Of a DNA stretch of 64,000 bases, positions 51,197-64,000 are shown piece after piece. The stretch spans positions 431,501 to 495,500 of the forward strand of contig JACVTC010000102.1 in NCBI GenBank assembly GCA_016946835.1. The letters run 5' to 3'. The first letter of the stretch is position 1. The number at the start of each line of letters is the position of its first letter. The stretch comes from Neocallimastix lanati (nom. inval.). Lineage: Eukaryota; Neocallimastigomycota; Neocallimastigomycetes; Neocallimastigales; Neocallimastigaceae. The position numbers and the translations under genes are program-made. The notes beneath the pieces are model-generated. The model saw only the letters and a list, made by a program, of their open reading frames with translations. It was not told the origin of the DNA and did no database searches.

Positions 51197-51709
51197 TTAC
51201 TTTTTAATTTTTGGAGATAAATTATACAAATTTGGTGGTATTATAAATATAATATTTGTTAATTGGTCCATAACTCTTAATTGTTTTTTAAAATTTCTTG
51301 TCACAAAGATATAAAATGTTACTACAATGAAAACTGAACATATAAAATGATATATTAATGATATATTAGAATAAAAGTGAGCATATTTAATCAGATATGT
51401 TGTTCCTAGTTCATTAATTTGTTCAATATGGCCTATAATATCTTCTGAGAGATCATGAAATAATTTAATGTATGGATTTGTTGAAATATCTGTAAGCATC
51501 TGTAATATATCGCTACTTTTATTTTGATTATAATTATGGTTTTCAACTTCATTATTTATAAATTCATTGAATTTATTTAAGTATTCAACAATCATATAAT
51601 CAACCGGCGATTCTGAAAGTTCTTTTGTATAAACTTTTATAAATATTATGTATTAATAGATTTATTCAAAAATAAAAATAAAAATAAAAATAAAAATAAA
51701 AATAAAAAT

Positions 51710-51754
<45 letters not shown>

Positions 51755-51763
51755 AATAAAAAT

Positions 51764-51794
<31 letters not shown>

Positions 51795-52804
51795 CAAAAA
51801 AACAAAAAAATAAAAAAAAAAAAAAAACAAGGAATATTGAAACTATTTTAATAAAATAAATGAAAAACAAAAAAATTTTTTTTTTAATTTAAAGTCTTTT
51901 ACATTCATTAAATTGCCTTAATTCGCATTGTTTTTCAAATCCTTTTGGTCTCACACATCCCGGGTTTTCATTTAATCCATCAAATATTGAATATTCAATT
52001 AATGATTTACCACCATATTTACCACTTTTAATATTAGATTCTAATTTCTATTCATTTAAAATTAATAATTAACAATAATAAAAAGCAAATAAGCATAAAT
52101 ATTTAAATAAATATTTTTATATTATTAATTATAAATATTATATAAATTAAAATAAAAAACTAGTTAATAATATGTAATAAAATTAATAAATAAAAATTTG
52201 TTAAATAATGACTAAATGAAAAAATACCTGAAGCTCATTCCCACAATCAGTTATTAATCTTAGTGCTTCACCTTCTGAGAAGTATTTCTTATCATTCATT
52301 ATCATTTCTGAACTATATAAATTAATTGAATTTAAATAATATGCACGTTTTGACTATAATTCATGTTATTTTTTAATTGTTAATATTAATAATATTAATT
52401 CTATAAATAATAATAATTTATTATTATTAATTATATGTATATTAGCTGTAATTACCGAATGAACTAATATATTCATAAGACTTCTACATTCAGAGTTAAA
52501 TATCTTTTATCAAAATAAATATAATAGGTATCATATAAAACTTAATAATAATAATTATAAAAATATTTACATTCATAATATTCTAAAATACTCACAAAGA
52601 CAGTTGAGAATGGAAGAAGAAGAAATATTGCTACAATAAGGCAATGAATTATTAGCTCTGATTTTAAACTCTTGGAACTTGATTTCTTATTTTTTTTCTT
52701 CTTTCTATATAAACCTTCATCTTCTACAGAATAAATATCTAATATTTCTTGTATTTGATCATTATAACTGTCAGATTGATCATTAAAATATTCTAATTAA
52801 ATGA

Positions 52805-52851
<47 letters not shown>

Positions 52852-55800
52852 TATATGATTTTAGAAATTTAGAATTTTATTTTTTAAATATATATAATTC
52901 ATATATATATTAATCAATTATATACTTTGCGGTAATGTTCTATATAATAAAATAATATTTTTAATGAATCTATAATTTCTTTTTGTGTAAGGCATAATGA
53001 CTAATTTATTGTATGTTATTATAATAATTAATAATACAATTTTTATCAGTGTGTGTTGTAAAATATTTTTTTATCATTATTGTTCTGTTATTTTTAAATT
53101 AAAAATACATATATCCAAATCTTTATTATTTTTTATATTGTCCTAAGTAATAATTTTTTGTCATTTTTTTCTACTTACTTTGAAAAGAAATATACATCAT
53201 AAAAATAATTACAATTAATGCTATTATGAAAAATGAATTTAAATGTCTATATGCCAAACTGCTAATTTTATTCTCCATATTATCAACTGAATTCAAAGAT
53301 AATTTTCCAAATTGACCCTTTGAATTTTCTATGATTCATTTTATTTTTATAAAAAATTGTTGATTATGTATTAATATTATGCTATATAATATTAATATGT
53401 TTATAATCTTATTTATAATATTATCATTTTACCAATAAAATATCTGTTTTAAATATATATTAATTGAAAACAATTTTAATAATAATTTTAAATATTTTAA
53501 TAATAATTGATATATATATTAATTATTATTATAATAATTACCTTATATCTTTGTTATCAAGATAATCTGGATTTCTTATTTCTGTATTATTTACTAATTA
53601 TATATATAACAAGACAAAAAAAAATTTTTTTTACAGTTACTTATTACTTATTACTTATTATTATTGTAATTATTATTATTATTAATTTATTTATTTATTT
53701 ATTAATTTAAATTAAATTACGTCTTTTTAAAATAATTCTCGCTTTCCTATCTATTTTCATTATTGTTTTATAATAGTTTAAATCTTCTAATCTATCAATA
53801 ATACCCTTTGAAATTGGATTAATTGTTATATATCCCTGAGGTTTTATATTATGAATCTTATATACACTTGGAATATAGGTATTTTCTAAATAATCTAAAT
53901 TTGTTAAAACATCTTCAATGTTGAGAATATCTGAAGGATCTATTCCTGCTGCTGTCACTAAACTTATAATTCTAATATCATATTTTATTGAGCTAATTAC
54001 TGCAGGTGATCGAGTAATTATTGAATAAATGTTAATATATGATATAATATTTTTAAATGAATAATTATATATAACGTTTCTTTATATATAATTAAATAAA
54101 ATTAATATATAATTAAATATTGAATTAAACAAATATATATATATATTTTATAATAAATAATAAAAAAAAAAATACGATAAAATAATATCTATACATAATA
54201 ATTTTATATTTAAAATTTATTATTGTTTTTTATTTTAATTATCTACCCAAAAATTCCAATTAATATAGCAAGAGTTGTTATTATTTGCATAATTCTATAT
54301 AACTTATATAATGATCGTTGACATCGACGAAGTACATTTTTCCTGTCGTATAATAAAAATAATAAGTTTATATTAATAAATTCAATCAATCGGTCAGTTA
54401 ATAAATAAAATTAATAAATAAAATGTTATATGATATTAAATATTATTATATTAAAAGTTATTAATTTATTACTTCAATACTGTAATTTTTCTATTTTCAA
54501 TATCACTAGTAATTGATGATGAAAATCTTTCTGATCTTTCATATACACTACTATTTGCTTTCATATATTTTGATTGTTTTTCATCAACATTGTAGTTCTT
54601 ATTCAATTATTTAATAAATATACAAAAATATATTTATTAAACAATTCACAATATTAATTATATATCAATAATTATATTACATCTATAATATATATCTTAC
54701 TTCTTTATCTTCCATCATTTGTATATACTTGTTCTAATAAATAATACAAAAATTATAAAAAAAAAATTATATTATATTACATTATTATTTAATAAATAAT
54801 ATTTTTTACTTATATTATTATTTTAAAATTATAAATTTCACTTACAGCTAAATCATTCCTATTCTGTATTTAAAAAAATATATATAACATTAATTATATA
54901 AATACAGTAATTTATTAATTATATATTTATTTAATAGAAATATTAAAATTGAATAATATTTTTTTTATTTACCAGAGAATTTCTTAAAAACAAAATATAT
55001 AATTCTAATGATTCCTTAGAATAATTAACTCTTAATATAAATTTCTTAAAGTGGGACTCTGCTTTATTCAATATTTGAGCTAATTCATCATTAATAATCA
55101 CGGCATTTTCAAAATCAGTTGATGTTTCTAAAGTTTTCAGTGAAATCATAAGATTCTTTAAAGCATTTAATGATGCTAAATGATATTGAATAGCTCTATT
55201 CTTTATATCGGCTAATTCAATATCTGTTGATCTATCAAATTATACATATAATATTTAATAAATAAAATATAATTATTTTATTTCAATAATATTTTTTTTT
55301 TGGATAGAGAAAGAAATATATTTATTATGATTATTACGTATCATTAAAAGTATCTGATTTATCTTTAAATATTATTGATCTATCGGCTTCTGAAGTTAAG
55401 GCGGCATTATATACCAAATATCTCTTGAAAAAAGTTTTCGATAAAGTTGCACATTTAAATAAATTTTTTTCAGCTGTATAATAAAGCTGATCAATTAATT
55501 CTTCTATATCTTCTTTTCCTTCATTTTTATAACATATTTTATTTCTTGAAATAAATAGTAAAACTCCATGAAGAAAATTCCAATATTGAATATATATCTT
55601 AAATAGTATTATATTTATATGATCATTATGTTAATCCATAATAATTATATCTATTTCTGAAATATAAAAAAAAAATTAAAATACGTACATCAGGCAATCC
55701 ATCATATTGGTTAACTCTGAAAATTTAGAAATTATTATATATTAATACATGAATATATATTTAAAAAAAATATATATATATAAATATATTATTTAAAAAA

Positions 55801-58800
55801 ATAACAAGACAATTATTGTTTGTACTTCAATTTTTTTTAAATATTATATTAACAAGAATACTAACCCTTCTTTAAATATATTATTTAATAAATTAATAGC
55901 TTCATATGAACGATTATACCTTTAATAATATTAATAATATTAAAAATGATAATTTAATTAATAAATTATTAATAAAAATTGCTAAATATATATCATTAAA
56001 TTATATTATCTAATGATATATTTATATATTTATTATAACTAATTTAACAATTTTACAGAATAAAACTTGATATATATGCACAATCACATGGCCTCAAAAA
56101 AACCGTTTCTTTCTTAATTTCCACCTTCTCTGCCACTATATATATGTAAAAAATATTTAATTATTTAAAATAAATTATATAGCCATATTTAGAATTGAAT
56201 TCATATTGTACAAATCGATTTTAACTTAATTCTATTTAATATATATATATATATATATATATACCAATAGTTTCAAATGATTTTTCTTCTTGATCATTAT
56301 CTCTTTTTTCTTTTTCTGCAAATTCTCTTATTCTTTCAATAACATGTCGTTTATTAAATTTTTTTCTAATATTATTATATATTTTTTTTGAATAGTTATT
56401 ATAGAAAAATTGATTTATTATCCATCCCAATATTATACCAATAGGTATAAATAAAAAGAAAAGTGAAATATATACTGATATTTTCATAAATGTAAAAATG
56501 GCATATAAAAAAGATTGTAATGTTAATGAAAACCATATTCCTGAATAAAATTTATTTAATTTGATACTATAATAGTTTTGATTTAATAAATGGATTAATA
56601 ATAAATATCCATATCCTAAACACATAATGATTGATGAAATATATTGATTTCCTAAATATATTTGAATAAAAACTAAATTTAAAACCTTTTATATATATTT
56701 ATTCATATTATTTTTTTATGAATGATTTATTTTGATAATATTAATTCATTAATTTATATTTAATTATAAATAATTTTTTTAAAAAATAAAATAAGTATAA
56801 GGAATTAATCATACTTGAAGAATGATAACCATCTTGTATGTTAATTTTGTTTTAATAGAATAAACACTATTTATTTTTCCACTTAACGGATAATATATTT
56901 GAGAATAATATAATTCCTGAAATTTTTGGAAAAATATAATTTATTATCTATTTAAATTGTTATTCTAATAATAATTTTATAAATTTTTTTAACTTACTAA
57001 ATAGGAGTATATTACAAAAAGTAAAAATAAAAGTAGTGAAACTATTATTCTATATAATTATAATTTAATTAGTTAAATAAATTCATTATATAAATATATA
57101 ATAAATAAAATATAAATATCGATTATTATTAAATATAAATCATAATAAATAAATAATTATTATTAATATTAAATATATTTAATTTTAAAAGAATTATATT
57201 ACATTGTTATATGAATACTATCAAAGCATATGTATGATAAGATGTCATTTTTTCTATTTTTGCAGTTCATGAAATTCAAGATATTATATAAACCTACGAT
57301 AATGATATCCATGTTATATAATATTAATAAACTATTTTAATTTTATTAAATTTAAAAAATGAATTAATACGATCATTGATAAAAAAAAAAATACATATAA
57401 TTACATGGAATGAATAGTATTCTGTATAAAATATATTCATAATATATATATATATTTTTTTTCATTAAGTTTTAATAATAGTATTTAATTTATAAACATA
57501 TTATTAAAAAGAAATTAAACAAGAAATTAAATATTATAAACATTATAAATAACTTTTAAAAAATTTTTATAATATACCTAAAATAAACTTCAGAAATATA
57601 TCCATTAATCTACACAAATATATAAAAATAATAATTAATTAGAAATTTATATTTTTTAATTATACAGTAAATAAATAGTACTTAAATATTTTTTTATATA
57701 CTCTAATTATATATTCTGGAAGTTTTCTGTTCAAGTTATTAATTAGAATTAAATTTTACATATAAAAAACCACATTATTTTAAGTAATAAAAATTTATTA
57801 TATTAATTGAATATTTAAAAAAAAAAAATAAAAAATAAAAAAAATCTTTTTATCTTTATATGATATTTACAACACTGATGAAGTAATACCAAAAATAATA
57901 TTAATTACTATTAAAAAAGAAAAAAAAAAAAAAGAATTAAAATATGATATATTAGATATATTAATTTCCATTTACTTATTTTTTATTATATTTATATATT
58001 AAATAATATTTGTTTTTATTTTACTTAAGCAAAAAAAAAGATACACAAGAACAATTCCAAATATTAATATTAAATATACTTTATAATTAATATATACATT
58101 AGTTTTAATTAAAACTAGTTTATTTCTATCTATGTAAATTATTATAAAACTTACATGTTGAAATATTATGTTTTAGTACGAGCAGATCGAAAATAGGTGA
58201 TATGGATTTCGGTATATTCGAGAAAAATGCTGAATCATAGAAAAGAGAAAATAATTGTATACCTATATTGTATATTAAAAAAATGTAAATTTATTACAAT
58301 TATTTTTAATATTTTAGTGAAATAATTATTATTATTATTATTATAATTATTATAATTATAATTGTTATTATATGAATTTACATTCTATAAATATAAATAT
58401 GAATTCAATTGGATTTCGAATTTCACATTTGTTATGTAAGGATTCAAAATAGAAATATATACTTATCTAATTTTAATTTTAATTTAAAGAAAAGTTAATA
58501 TTAGAAAAGTTAATATTAATTATTCAATTATGTAAAAAATGCTTATATATGTATTTGAAATTTCTACTTCATATTTTTTTAGGTTTAGTGCTGCTTGAAT
58601 ATTGAAAACTTCTTTTTGTTTTTCATTTTCATTTTCATCTTCATTTTCATTTTCATTTTCATTTTCATTTTCATTTTCATTTTCATTTTCATTTTCATTT
58701 TCATTTTCATTTTCATTTTCATTTTCATTTTCATTTTCATTTTCATTTTCATTTTCATTTTCATTTTCATTTTCATTTTCATTTTCATTTTCATTTTCAT

Positions 58801-58885
58801 TTTCATTTTCATTTTCATTTTCATTTTTATATTCATTTGCAGTTTCATTTTCATTTTTATTATTATTACTTTCATTAATATTCAT
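51197..58885 (-). CDS. TmcB-like polytopic membrane protein, about 20 small exons
   Basis: Minus strand, proposed start 58885 (MNINESNNNKNENET) and stop at 51199-51197. Clear exons include 58885-58568 (Glu-Asn repeat), 58466-58382, 58262-58155 (IQLFSLFYDSAFFSNI), about 58070-58030 and 57900-57870 (membrane segments), 57300-57200 (FMNCKNRKNDILSYICFD), 57060-57000, 56920-56820 (YYPLSGKINSVYSIKTKL), 56670-56272, 55620-55340, 55240-54972 (FKKFILRVNYSKESLELYI) and 54345-54240. Others are at 54050-53710, 53330-53180, 52797-52600, 52350-52230, 52050-51890 and 51640-51197, ending LRVMDQLTNIIFIIPPNLYN. The series of membrane segments, the central helical repeat block and the IIFIIPPNL-type ending match TmcB/TmcC (tiny macrocysts)-like proteins, which are abundant in chytrid-like fungi. 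Role is unknown; a membrane scaffold or sensor is likely. Boundaries of the smallest exons are approximate. Confidence 0.7.
51665..51830. repeat. AAATAA-type microsatellite within the TmcB-like gene
   Basis: Six- to seven-base A/T units run from about 51668 to 51785, then an A-rich run with scattered C follows. On the minus strand it lies between two coding pieces, so it is intronic. Confidence 0.7.
58622..58826 (-). repeat. Coding hexanucleotide repeat (Glu-Asn)n
   Basis: About 33 tandem copies of ATTTTC (plus strand) encode an alternating Glu-Asn tract on the minus strand near the N-terminus of the TmcB-like protein. Flanking imperfect copies occur at both ends. Because the unit is six bases, length changes preserve the frame. 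Confidence 0.85.
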
Positions 58886-59802
58886 ATTTCATATAATTTA
58901 TTTAAAAAAAAAAAAAAAAAAAAATAACAATATTGTGAATAGTATAATATGATTATAACTAGATAATTAATGTATAATTAATAGATGAAAATCGTATCTT
59001 TTTATTTTTTATCTGGATTATTATTTAAAAACTATTAAAACTTTATTTCGAAAAATTATATATATACATAAGTATATTTTTTTTTCTATTAAAATTTATT
59101 ATGATCTTCAAAAAAAAAATATTAAAATAAAGTTATATCAAATTATAATAAAGTTTAAAATCTATTTTAAAAAAATATCGAAATTTTATATACTTTTCTT
59201 CCTTGTATATATATTATATTTAACTAATATATCAAAAAACTATATATCATAATTAATATTTTTATATTATTATATATGAAATGCAAAATAAAATAAAATA
59301 AAAAAATTATTATTAATAATAAACTGTATAATAAAATTGCTTTTCATAAATTATATTTAATATTTTAATAAAAATAATCTTCAAAATAGCCAATAATAAA
59401 TTTATTGTAAAATATTGTTGACATTTTTAAAAAAAGGAAATAAAAGATAAAAGATAATATTCTACTTAGGGAATGAAACATAATTATTAAACTATTTTAC
59501 TAAGTAAATATTTATTATTGGTTAATTTTTTTTTTAAATAAAATTAATAATTTTACTTTTAAGAATTAATTGTTTTAAATAATTTTATATAACTTTTTCA
59601 TAATAATATTATAATAATATTTTTATTAATTATTAAATAATATTTTAAAATTTTAAAAATAATAAAATTTAAAAAGTTTAAATTTTTTAAAATATTATTT
59701 GAACATTTATACCAACAAAATATAATATATATATATATATTTATATTACATATATATAACATTTATAATATTAATTAAAAAATTAAAAAAAAAAAAAATA
59801 AC

Positions 59803-59854
<52 letters not shown>

Positions 59855-60166
59855 AATACAAAAAAAAATATTTATAAAAAATATTTAAAATATAAATACA
59901 AAAAAAAAAAAAAAATTAATATATAAAAAAATAAATATTATTTTTTGAATAATTAATTAATAATAATAAGCAGTATTTTTTTTTATTTTTTCAATATTAT
60001 TGATAGTTTAAACTGTATAAACCATAAAATTTAATATATTTCAAATTTTATTTATATACTAATTTATTTTACTTACATAAAAATAAATTAGTTTATATGT
60101 CATATCATTCATAGTAAATTATTTTTAAAGTCATAATAATATTAATTATTGAATTGATACAATAAT
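58886..60166. promoter_or_regulatory. Divergent intergenic region
   Basis: It lies between the 5' ends of the TmcB-like gene (-) and the CH_2-domain gene (+), so both promoters should be here. It is AT-rich with an A run at 58903-58923, an AAT repeat at 59808-59848 and no coding frame. No specific site can be named. Confidence 0.4.
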
Positions 60167-60746
60167 ATGGCATCCTCAGTAAGATTTCCTAGAGAACTTT
60201 TAAAATGGCTACAATCTCTAAATATTACATCCTCAATAAAAAATGTAAAATTTGATTTTGGAAATGGATATGTGGTAGCAGAAATTTTAAATAGATATTA
60301 TCCATCAGATGTACGATTAAATTCTTTTGATACAGGTCAAAGTAAAAATTGTAGAAAAGAAAACTGGCAATTATTAAAAAGAATGTTTAATGTAAGATAT
60401 ATATCCAAAAAAATGAAAATAATTTCTTAATTTAATATTCATCAAATATTCATATTAAATATATTAAAAAAAAATTAATAGTAACAATAGTATTAATATT
60501 TATCAAAAAAAAAATATAATAAATTAAAACGTCTAAATATATATATATAAATATATATATAATAGAAATTCAACATACCTGTTGCAGAAAGTGATATTAA
60601 TGAATTAGTAAGTACAAGAATGAATTCAGGAGAAACAGCAGCGCGTATTATATCAACGTTATACTCATTCTTTTTAAAAAAAAAGTATGTAAAATAAATA
60701 AAAATAAATATTTGAATAAAATAAAATAAAATAAAATAAAATAAAA

Positions 60747-60780
<34 letters not shown>

Positions 60781-61411
60781 CACTATATCATAATTTCTAA
60801 AATCAAATAACAGAAAACAATATATGAATATACATTTAACTATATATATTCTTCGTATCTCTTTTTATTCTAATATTATTACTTATAGTATTAAACCTTT
60901 AAAATCCTCTAGTAATTTAAATTTAAAGAAAAAAAATTCATCAAATGTAGATGTTGAAGACAATATTCAAATTGAAAATAATAAAGAAGCCTTAAAATTG
61001 ATGCTTATTGAAAATCAAAAATCTGATGAATCTCGTGATAGAAAAGAAGATATTATTACAAATATAAATGTAATAGTCAAAATATAAATTATATATATAT
61101 TGTTTTTTATTATAGATGTAACTCTGAATGTTTTGAATACTTAATATATTTTATTAAAATTATATGTATTTATATTATAAATATAGATTTATTTATTAGA
61201 ATATATATTTAATATTTTTGGATATAAAGGACAAAAAAAAATATTTGATAAGAGTTTTCTTGATATTAATAATCTTTCAACAATCTTTCTTGATATGATT
61301 GATAAAGCTCAAAATGATAAAATTCAAAAATCAATAGAAGAATTTAAAAGCAGTGTAAATAAAATATCCTTATTAATAATTTTAAATAATAAATTAACAA
61401 ACTTAATAATA

Positions 61412-61452
<41 letters not shown>

Positions 61453-61468
61453 TGTTAATAATAATAAC

Positions 61469-61536
<68 letters not shown>

Positions 61537-63096
61537 AAAACATATATATATATATAAGCATAACAAAAGTATATTAATATATTTATATTTTTTTTTCCTT
61601 TTATTTTATAGCAAAATAAATTTATTGATTTAATAATTCATAGCAACAGGGACGATATTATATTTTTAATACAATTATTTACACATATTTTATCAACTAA
61701 AAATATCAATAAAAAATCATTTAAAGGTATATTTAATAAAATATAAATAACAAAATTAAATAAAAAGAAAAATTAAATATATATATATATATATATTTCC
61801 ATAATAATAAATATTAATATGTTTTCATTAATATATATAATTTCATTAATATATATGAATTAGTATCAGTTATTATAATACATATTATTTTTTCTGCTAT
61901 AAAGAAATCAATCGGAATTGAAGGAATAAAATTATTATATAATTCAAATTCCTATGATGAGGTTTTGAATGGAATGACCCTAGAAAAGATTCCCTTTTTC
62001 TCTGGATGTATTGAATCAATAGCAAATGGTGCACCAATAGAAGAAAAACAAACCCAAGAAATATATGATAAAATAAAAGTATATAAAGACATATATTTAA
62101 AAAAATATATATATATTAATTATATAAATATATATTTATATATTAAAAAAAAATTGGATCAAAAATATATATAAAAATTTTTTTTTATATACAATTATTT
62201 TATTTCTAAAATGTCATCTTTTTATTATATATATTTCATTAAAGCAATCACTTTATAAAAAAAATATAAATTTTGAATTAGCTTTTATAGCAACTATATC
62301 TGTAATTGATCCTCTTCACGCCTATTTCCATATTAATTCGATATTCTCTTTTTTAAATTCAAATAATAATGATATTATTGATTATTCAGCTATTTTACAT
62401 TATCTTTCAGTTCTTATACCGACCACTTCCACTGATTTTATTATACCACTCTTACGAAAATTTAATGTATTAAAAAGTAATGTACAAAAAAAACTGGAAC
62501 AATTATATTCTATTAAAGATTTAGACGCTAATGACAATGAAAATGTTTGTAATGGATTAATAAGATCATGGATAAGATTTTTAATTGTTATCATTGAAGT
62601 TTTAGCTGACGCAACCACGTTAAATGTAAAAATAAATACTAATCAATCCACTAAAAAGAATAAAAATATAAATAATACAAATGAAAATCAGAAATCATCA
62701 AATCAAAATAATAGTAATCTTCCATCTTTAACAAATAGTAATATGACCATTGATATTTCAAATCCTAGTTTATCCTCATCATTTACAGTTTCATCTAATG
62801 ACGCCTCCTGTTTCGCAAATCAAAAATACAATAATAAAACATTTATTCAAAAAAAGAAAAATGTTAATTCAAACAATTTATCATCCATTGAATTACCTAA
62901 TGGTGAAATAATCGAAATACCGCCCTCTTTGGAAGACGTTAATCTTGATGAGATATATTCCCCTATAGTATTCTGTCAAGAAATGGTTAATGAAGCCCTA
63001 AATGAAATTATCGAATTATTACCAAAATTAAATGATAATAATTTAAAGTTAGGTAAATGAGATATTAAATCATATTTTATTTAATATAATATGTAT

Positions 63097-63152
<56 letters not shown>

Positions 63153-63567
63153 TATTAAATAATGTAACTTTAATTCATTATATTGATATCTTAAAAAAAA
63201 ATTATAGCTCTTTTCTTACTTGCACCTAATTTAACTGTTTACACAAATTTAAGTGAAGAATTTGTTAAAAATAGTTTAAGAATACCCTTAAATGAACTTC
63301 AAGAAATTATACCTATAAATTCCGATCCAAATAAAATCATATCCTTTAATATTAATTGGCAAGTACCATATTTCAATTCAATAGAAAAAATAGCATGCTT
63401 TACTGTGGACGACGATTGGAGATTTTGTTATTGTATGGGATTTATTAATCTGGTAATATATCTATACTAAAAATAATAATTTATTGATGAAATTTCTTTT
63501 TTAAAATTATAGTATTAACATTAAAAAAAAAAAAAAAAATTATATATAAATATATAATTGTTATTAC

Positions 63568-63657
<90 letters not shown>

Positions 63658-63680
63658 GTTATAACTAACTTTTTTTCTTA

Positions 63681-63719
<39 letters not shown>

Positions 63720-64000
63720 ATTTTTATTTTTATTTTTTAATATTTTTATTATTTTATTATATGTATAATCATATTCAATAGATGAAAGGAAATGAAAAAA
63801 AATATTACTATGAATATTTAGAATATTTTATACGTAATTCGAATCATTCTATGCCAATTATTATGGAAAATGTATTAGTTGCTATTGCAAATGACCCTAG
63901 TCAATTAATTTATGGTCTATCGGTATTGGAACATTTAACATTTACAGATGACCACCTTTTAAAGTTATTAACAACAGTTCTTTATATATTTGAATATGGA
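60167..64000 (+). CDS. CH_2-domain (SPATA4-like) protein, 5' part of a multi-exon gene
   Basis: The start ATG is at 60167. Supported exons are 60167-60391, 60566-60684, 60814-61069, about 61230-61356, 61612-61726, 61905-62078, 62245-63052, 63208-63452 and 63782 to beyond the window end. Introns are GT..AG and rich in homopolymers. Exons 1-2 encode a complete CH_2-type calponin-homology domain: MASSVRFPRELLKWLQSLNI, FDFGNGYVVAEILNRYYP, ENWQLLKRMFN joined to KFNIPVAESDI and ETAARIISTLYSFF. This closely follows the SPATA4 pattern. CH_2 proteins bind microtubules in cilia and flagella, so a zoospore flagellar role is inferred. The rest is long and helical (for example FELAFIATISVIDPLHAYFH) with an Asn/Ser-rich linker, possibly HEAT-like. 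It is much longer than SPATA4 itself, so it may be a different CH_2 protein. The junction between exons 3 and 4 is uncertain. Confidence 0.75.
63540..63720. repeat. TTA microsatellite in an intron of the CH_2 gene
   Basis: TTA repeats run at 63566-63655 and 63686-63715, inside the intron 63453-63781. Confidence 0.8.

Noticed and set aside
58595-58952. Plus-strand Phe-Ile or Ser-Phe repeat frames
   Set aside because: They are other-frame readings of the ATTTTC repeat; only the minus Glu-Asn frame joins conserved exons.

Overview
The window is extremely A+T-rich (well over 80% by eye), full of homopolymers and AT, AAT/TTA and AAATA microsatellites. It has small spliceosomal introns (GT..AG), Asn/Ser/Lys-rich proteins, an acyltransferase-3 type membrane protein, a TmcB-like multi-exon membrane protein, a flagellar-type CH_2-domain protein and decayed LINE and Ty3/gypsy retroelements. 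This combination points to a flagellated early-diverging fungus, most likely an anaerobic gut fungus (Neocallimastigomycota). The assignment is inference from sequence style and families, not from a marker gene.

Layout. 1-1531 (+): 3' part of an acyltransferase_3 family gene that begins before the window. 2475-4540: a broken non-LTR retrotransposon followed by an unexplained GC-richer island. 5161-46960 (-): the main feature, a one-direction tandem array of six apparently intact paralogues (A-F) plus a seventh, decayed copy (G). All six share one architecture: a short exon 1, a phase-2 intron at the same place, a long exon 2 with about six membrane segments, and a fast-evolving Asn/Ser-rich tail. 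In all six copies the spliced exon lengths sum to a multiple of three. I do not recognise the family; it is the best candidate here for an undescribed system.

Between the array members lie mobile-element remains. These include a 1.2 kb hAT-like non-autonomous element with an 8-bp target duplication at 9759-10976, with a near-perfect foldback nested inside it; a decayed gypsy element joined to a LINE reverse-transcriptase fragment at 11287-12787; a LINE 3' fragment at 25900-26790 (-); a Cys-containing coding fragment at 32468-32751 (-); and a foldback or MITE-like cluster near 33.8-34.2 kb.

48820-49365 (+) encodes a small secreted protein. 51197-58885 (-) is one long gene with many small exons encoding a TmcB-like polytopic membrane protein with a Glu-Asn repeat N-terminus. 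60167 to the window end (+) is the 5' part of a multi-exon gene beginning with a CH_2 (SPATA4-like) domain, presumably a flagellar protein. The genes do not form an operon or obvious pathway. The array suggests local amplification of a membrane receptor- or transporter-like family. The remaining long stretches are intergenic AT-rich sequence in which I find no gene.
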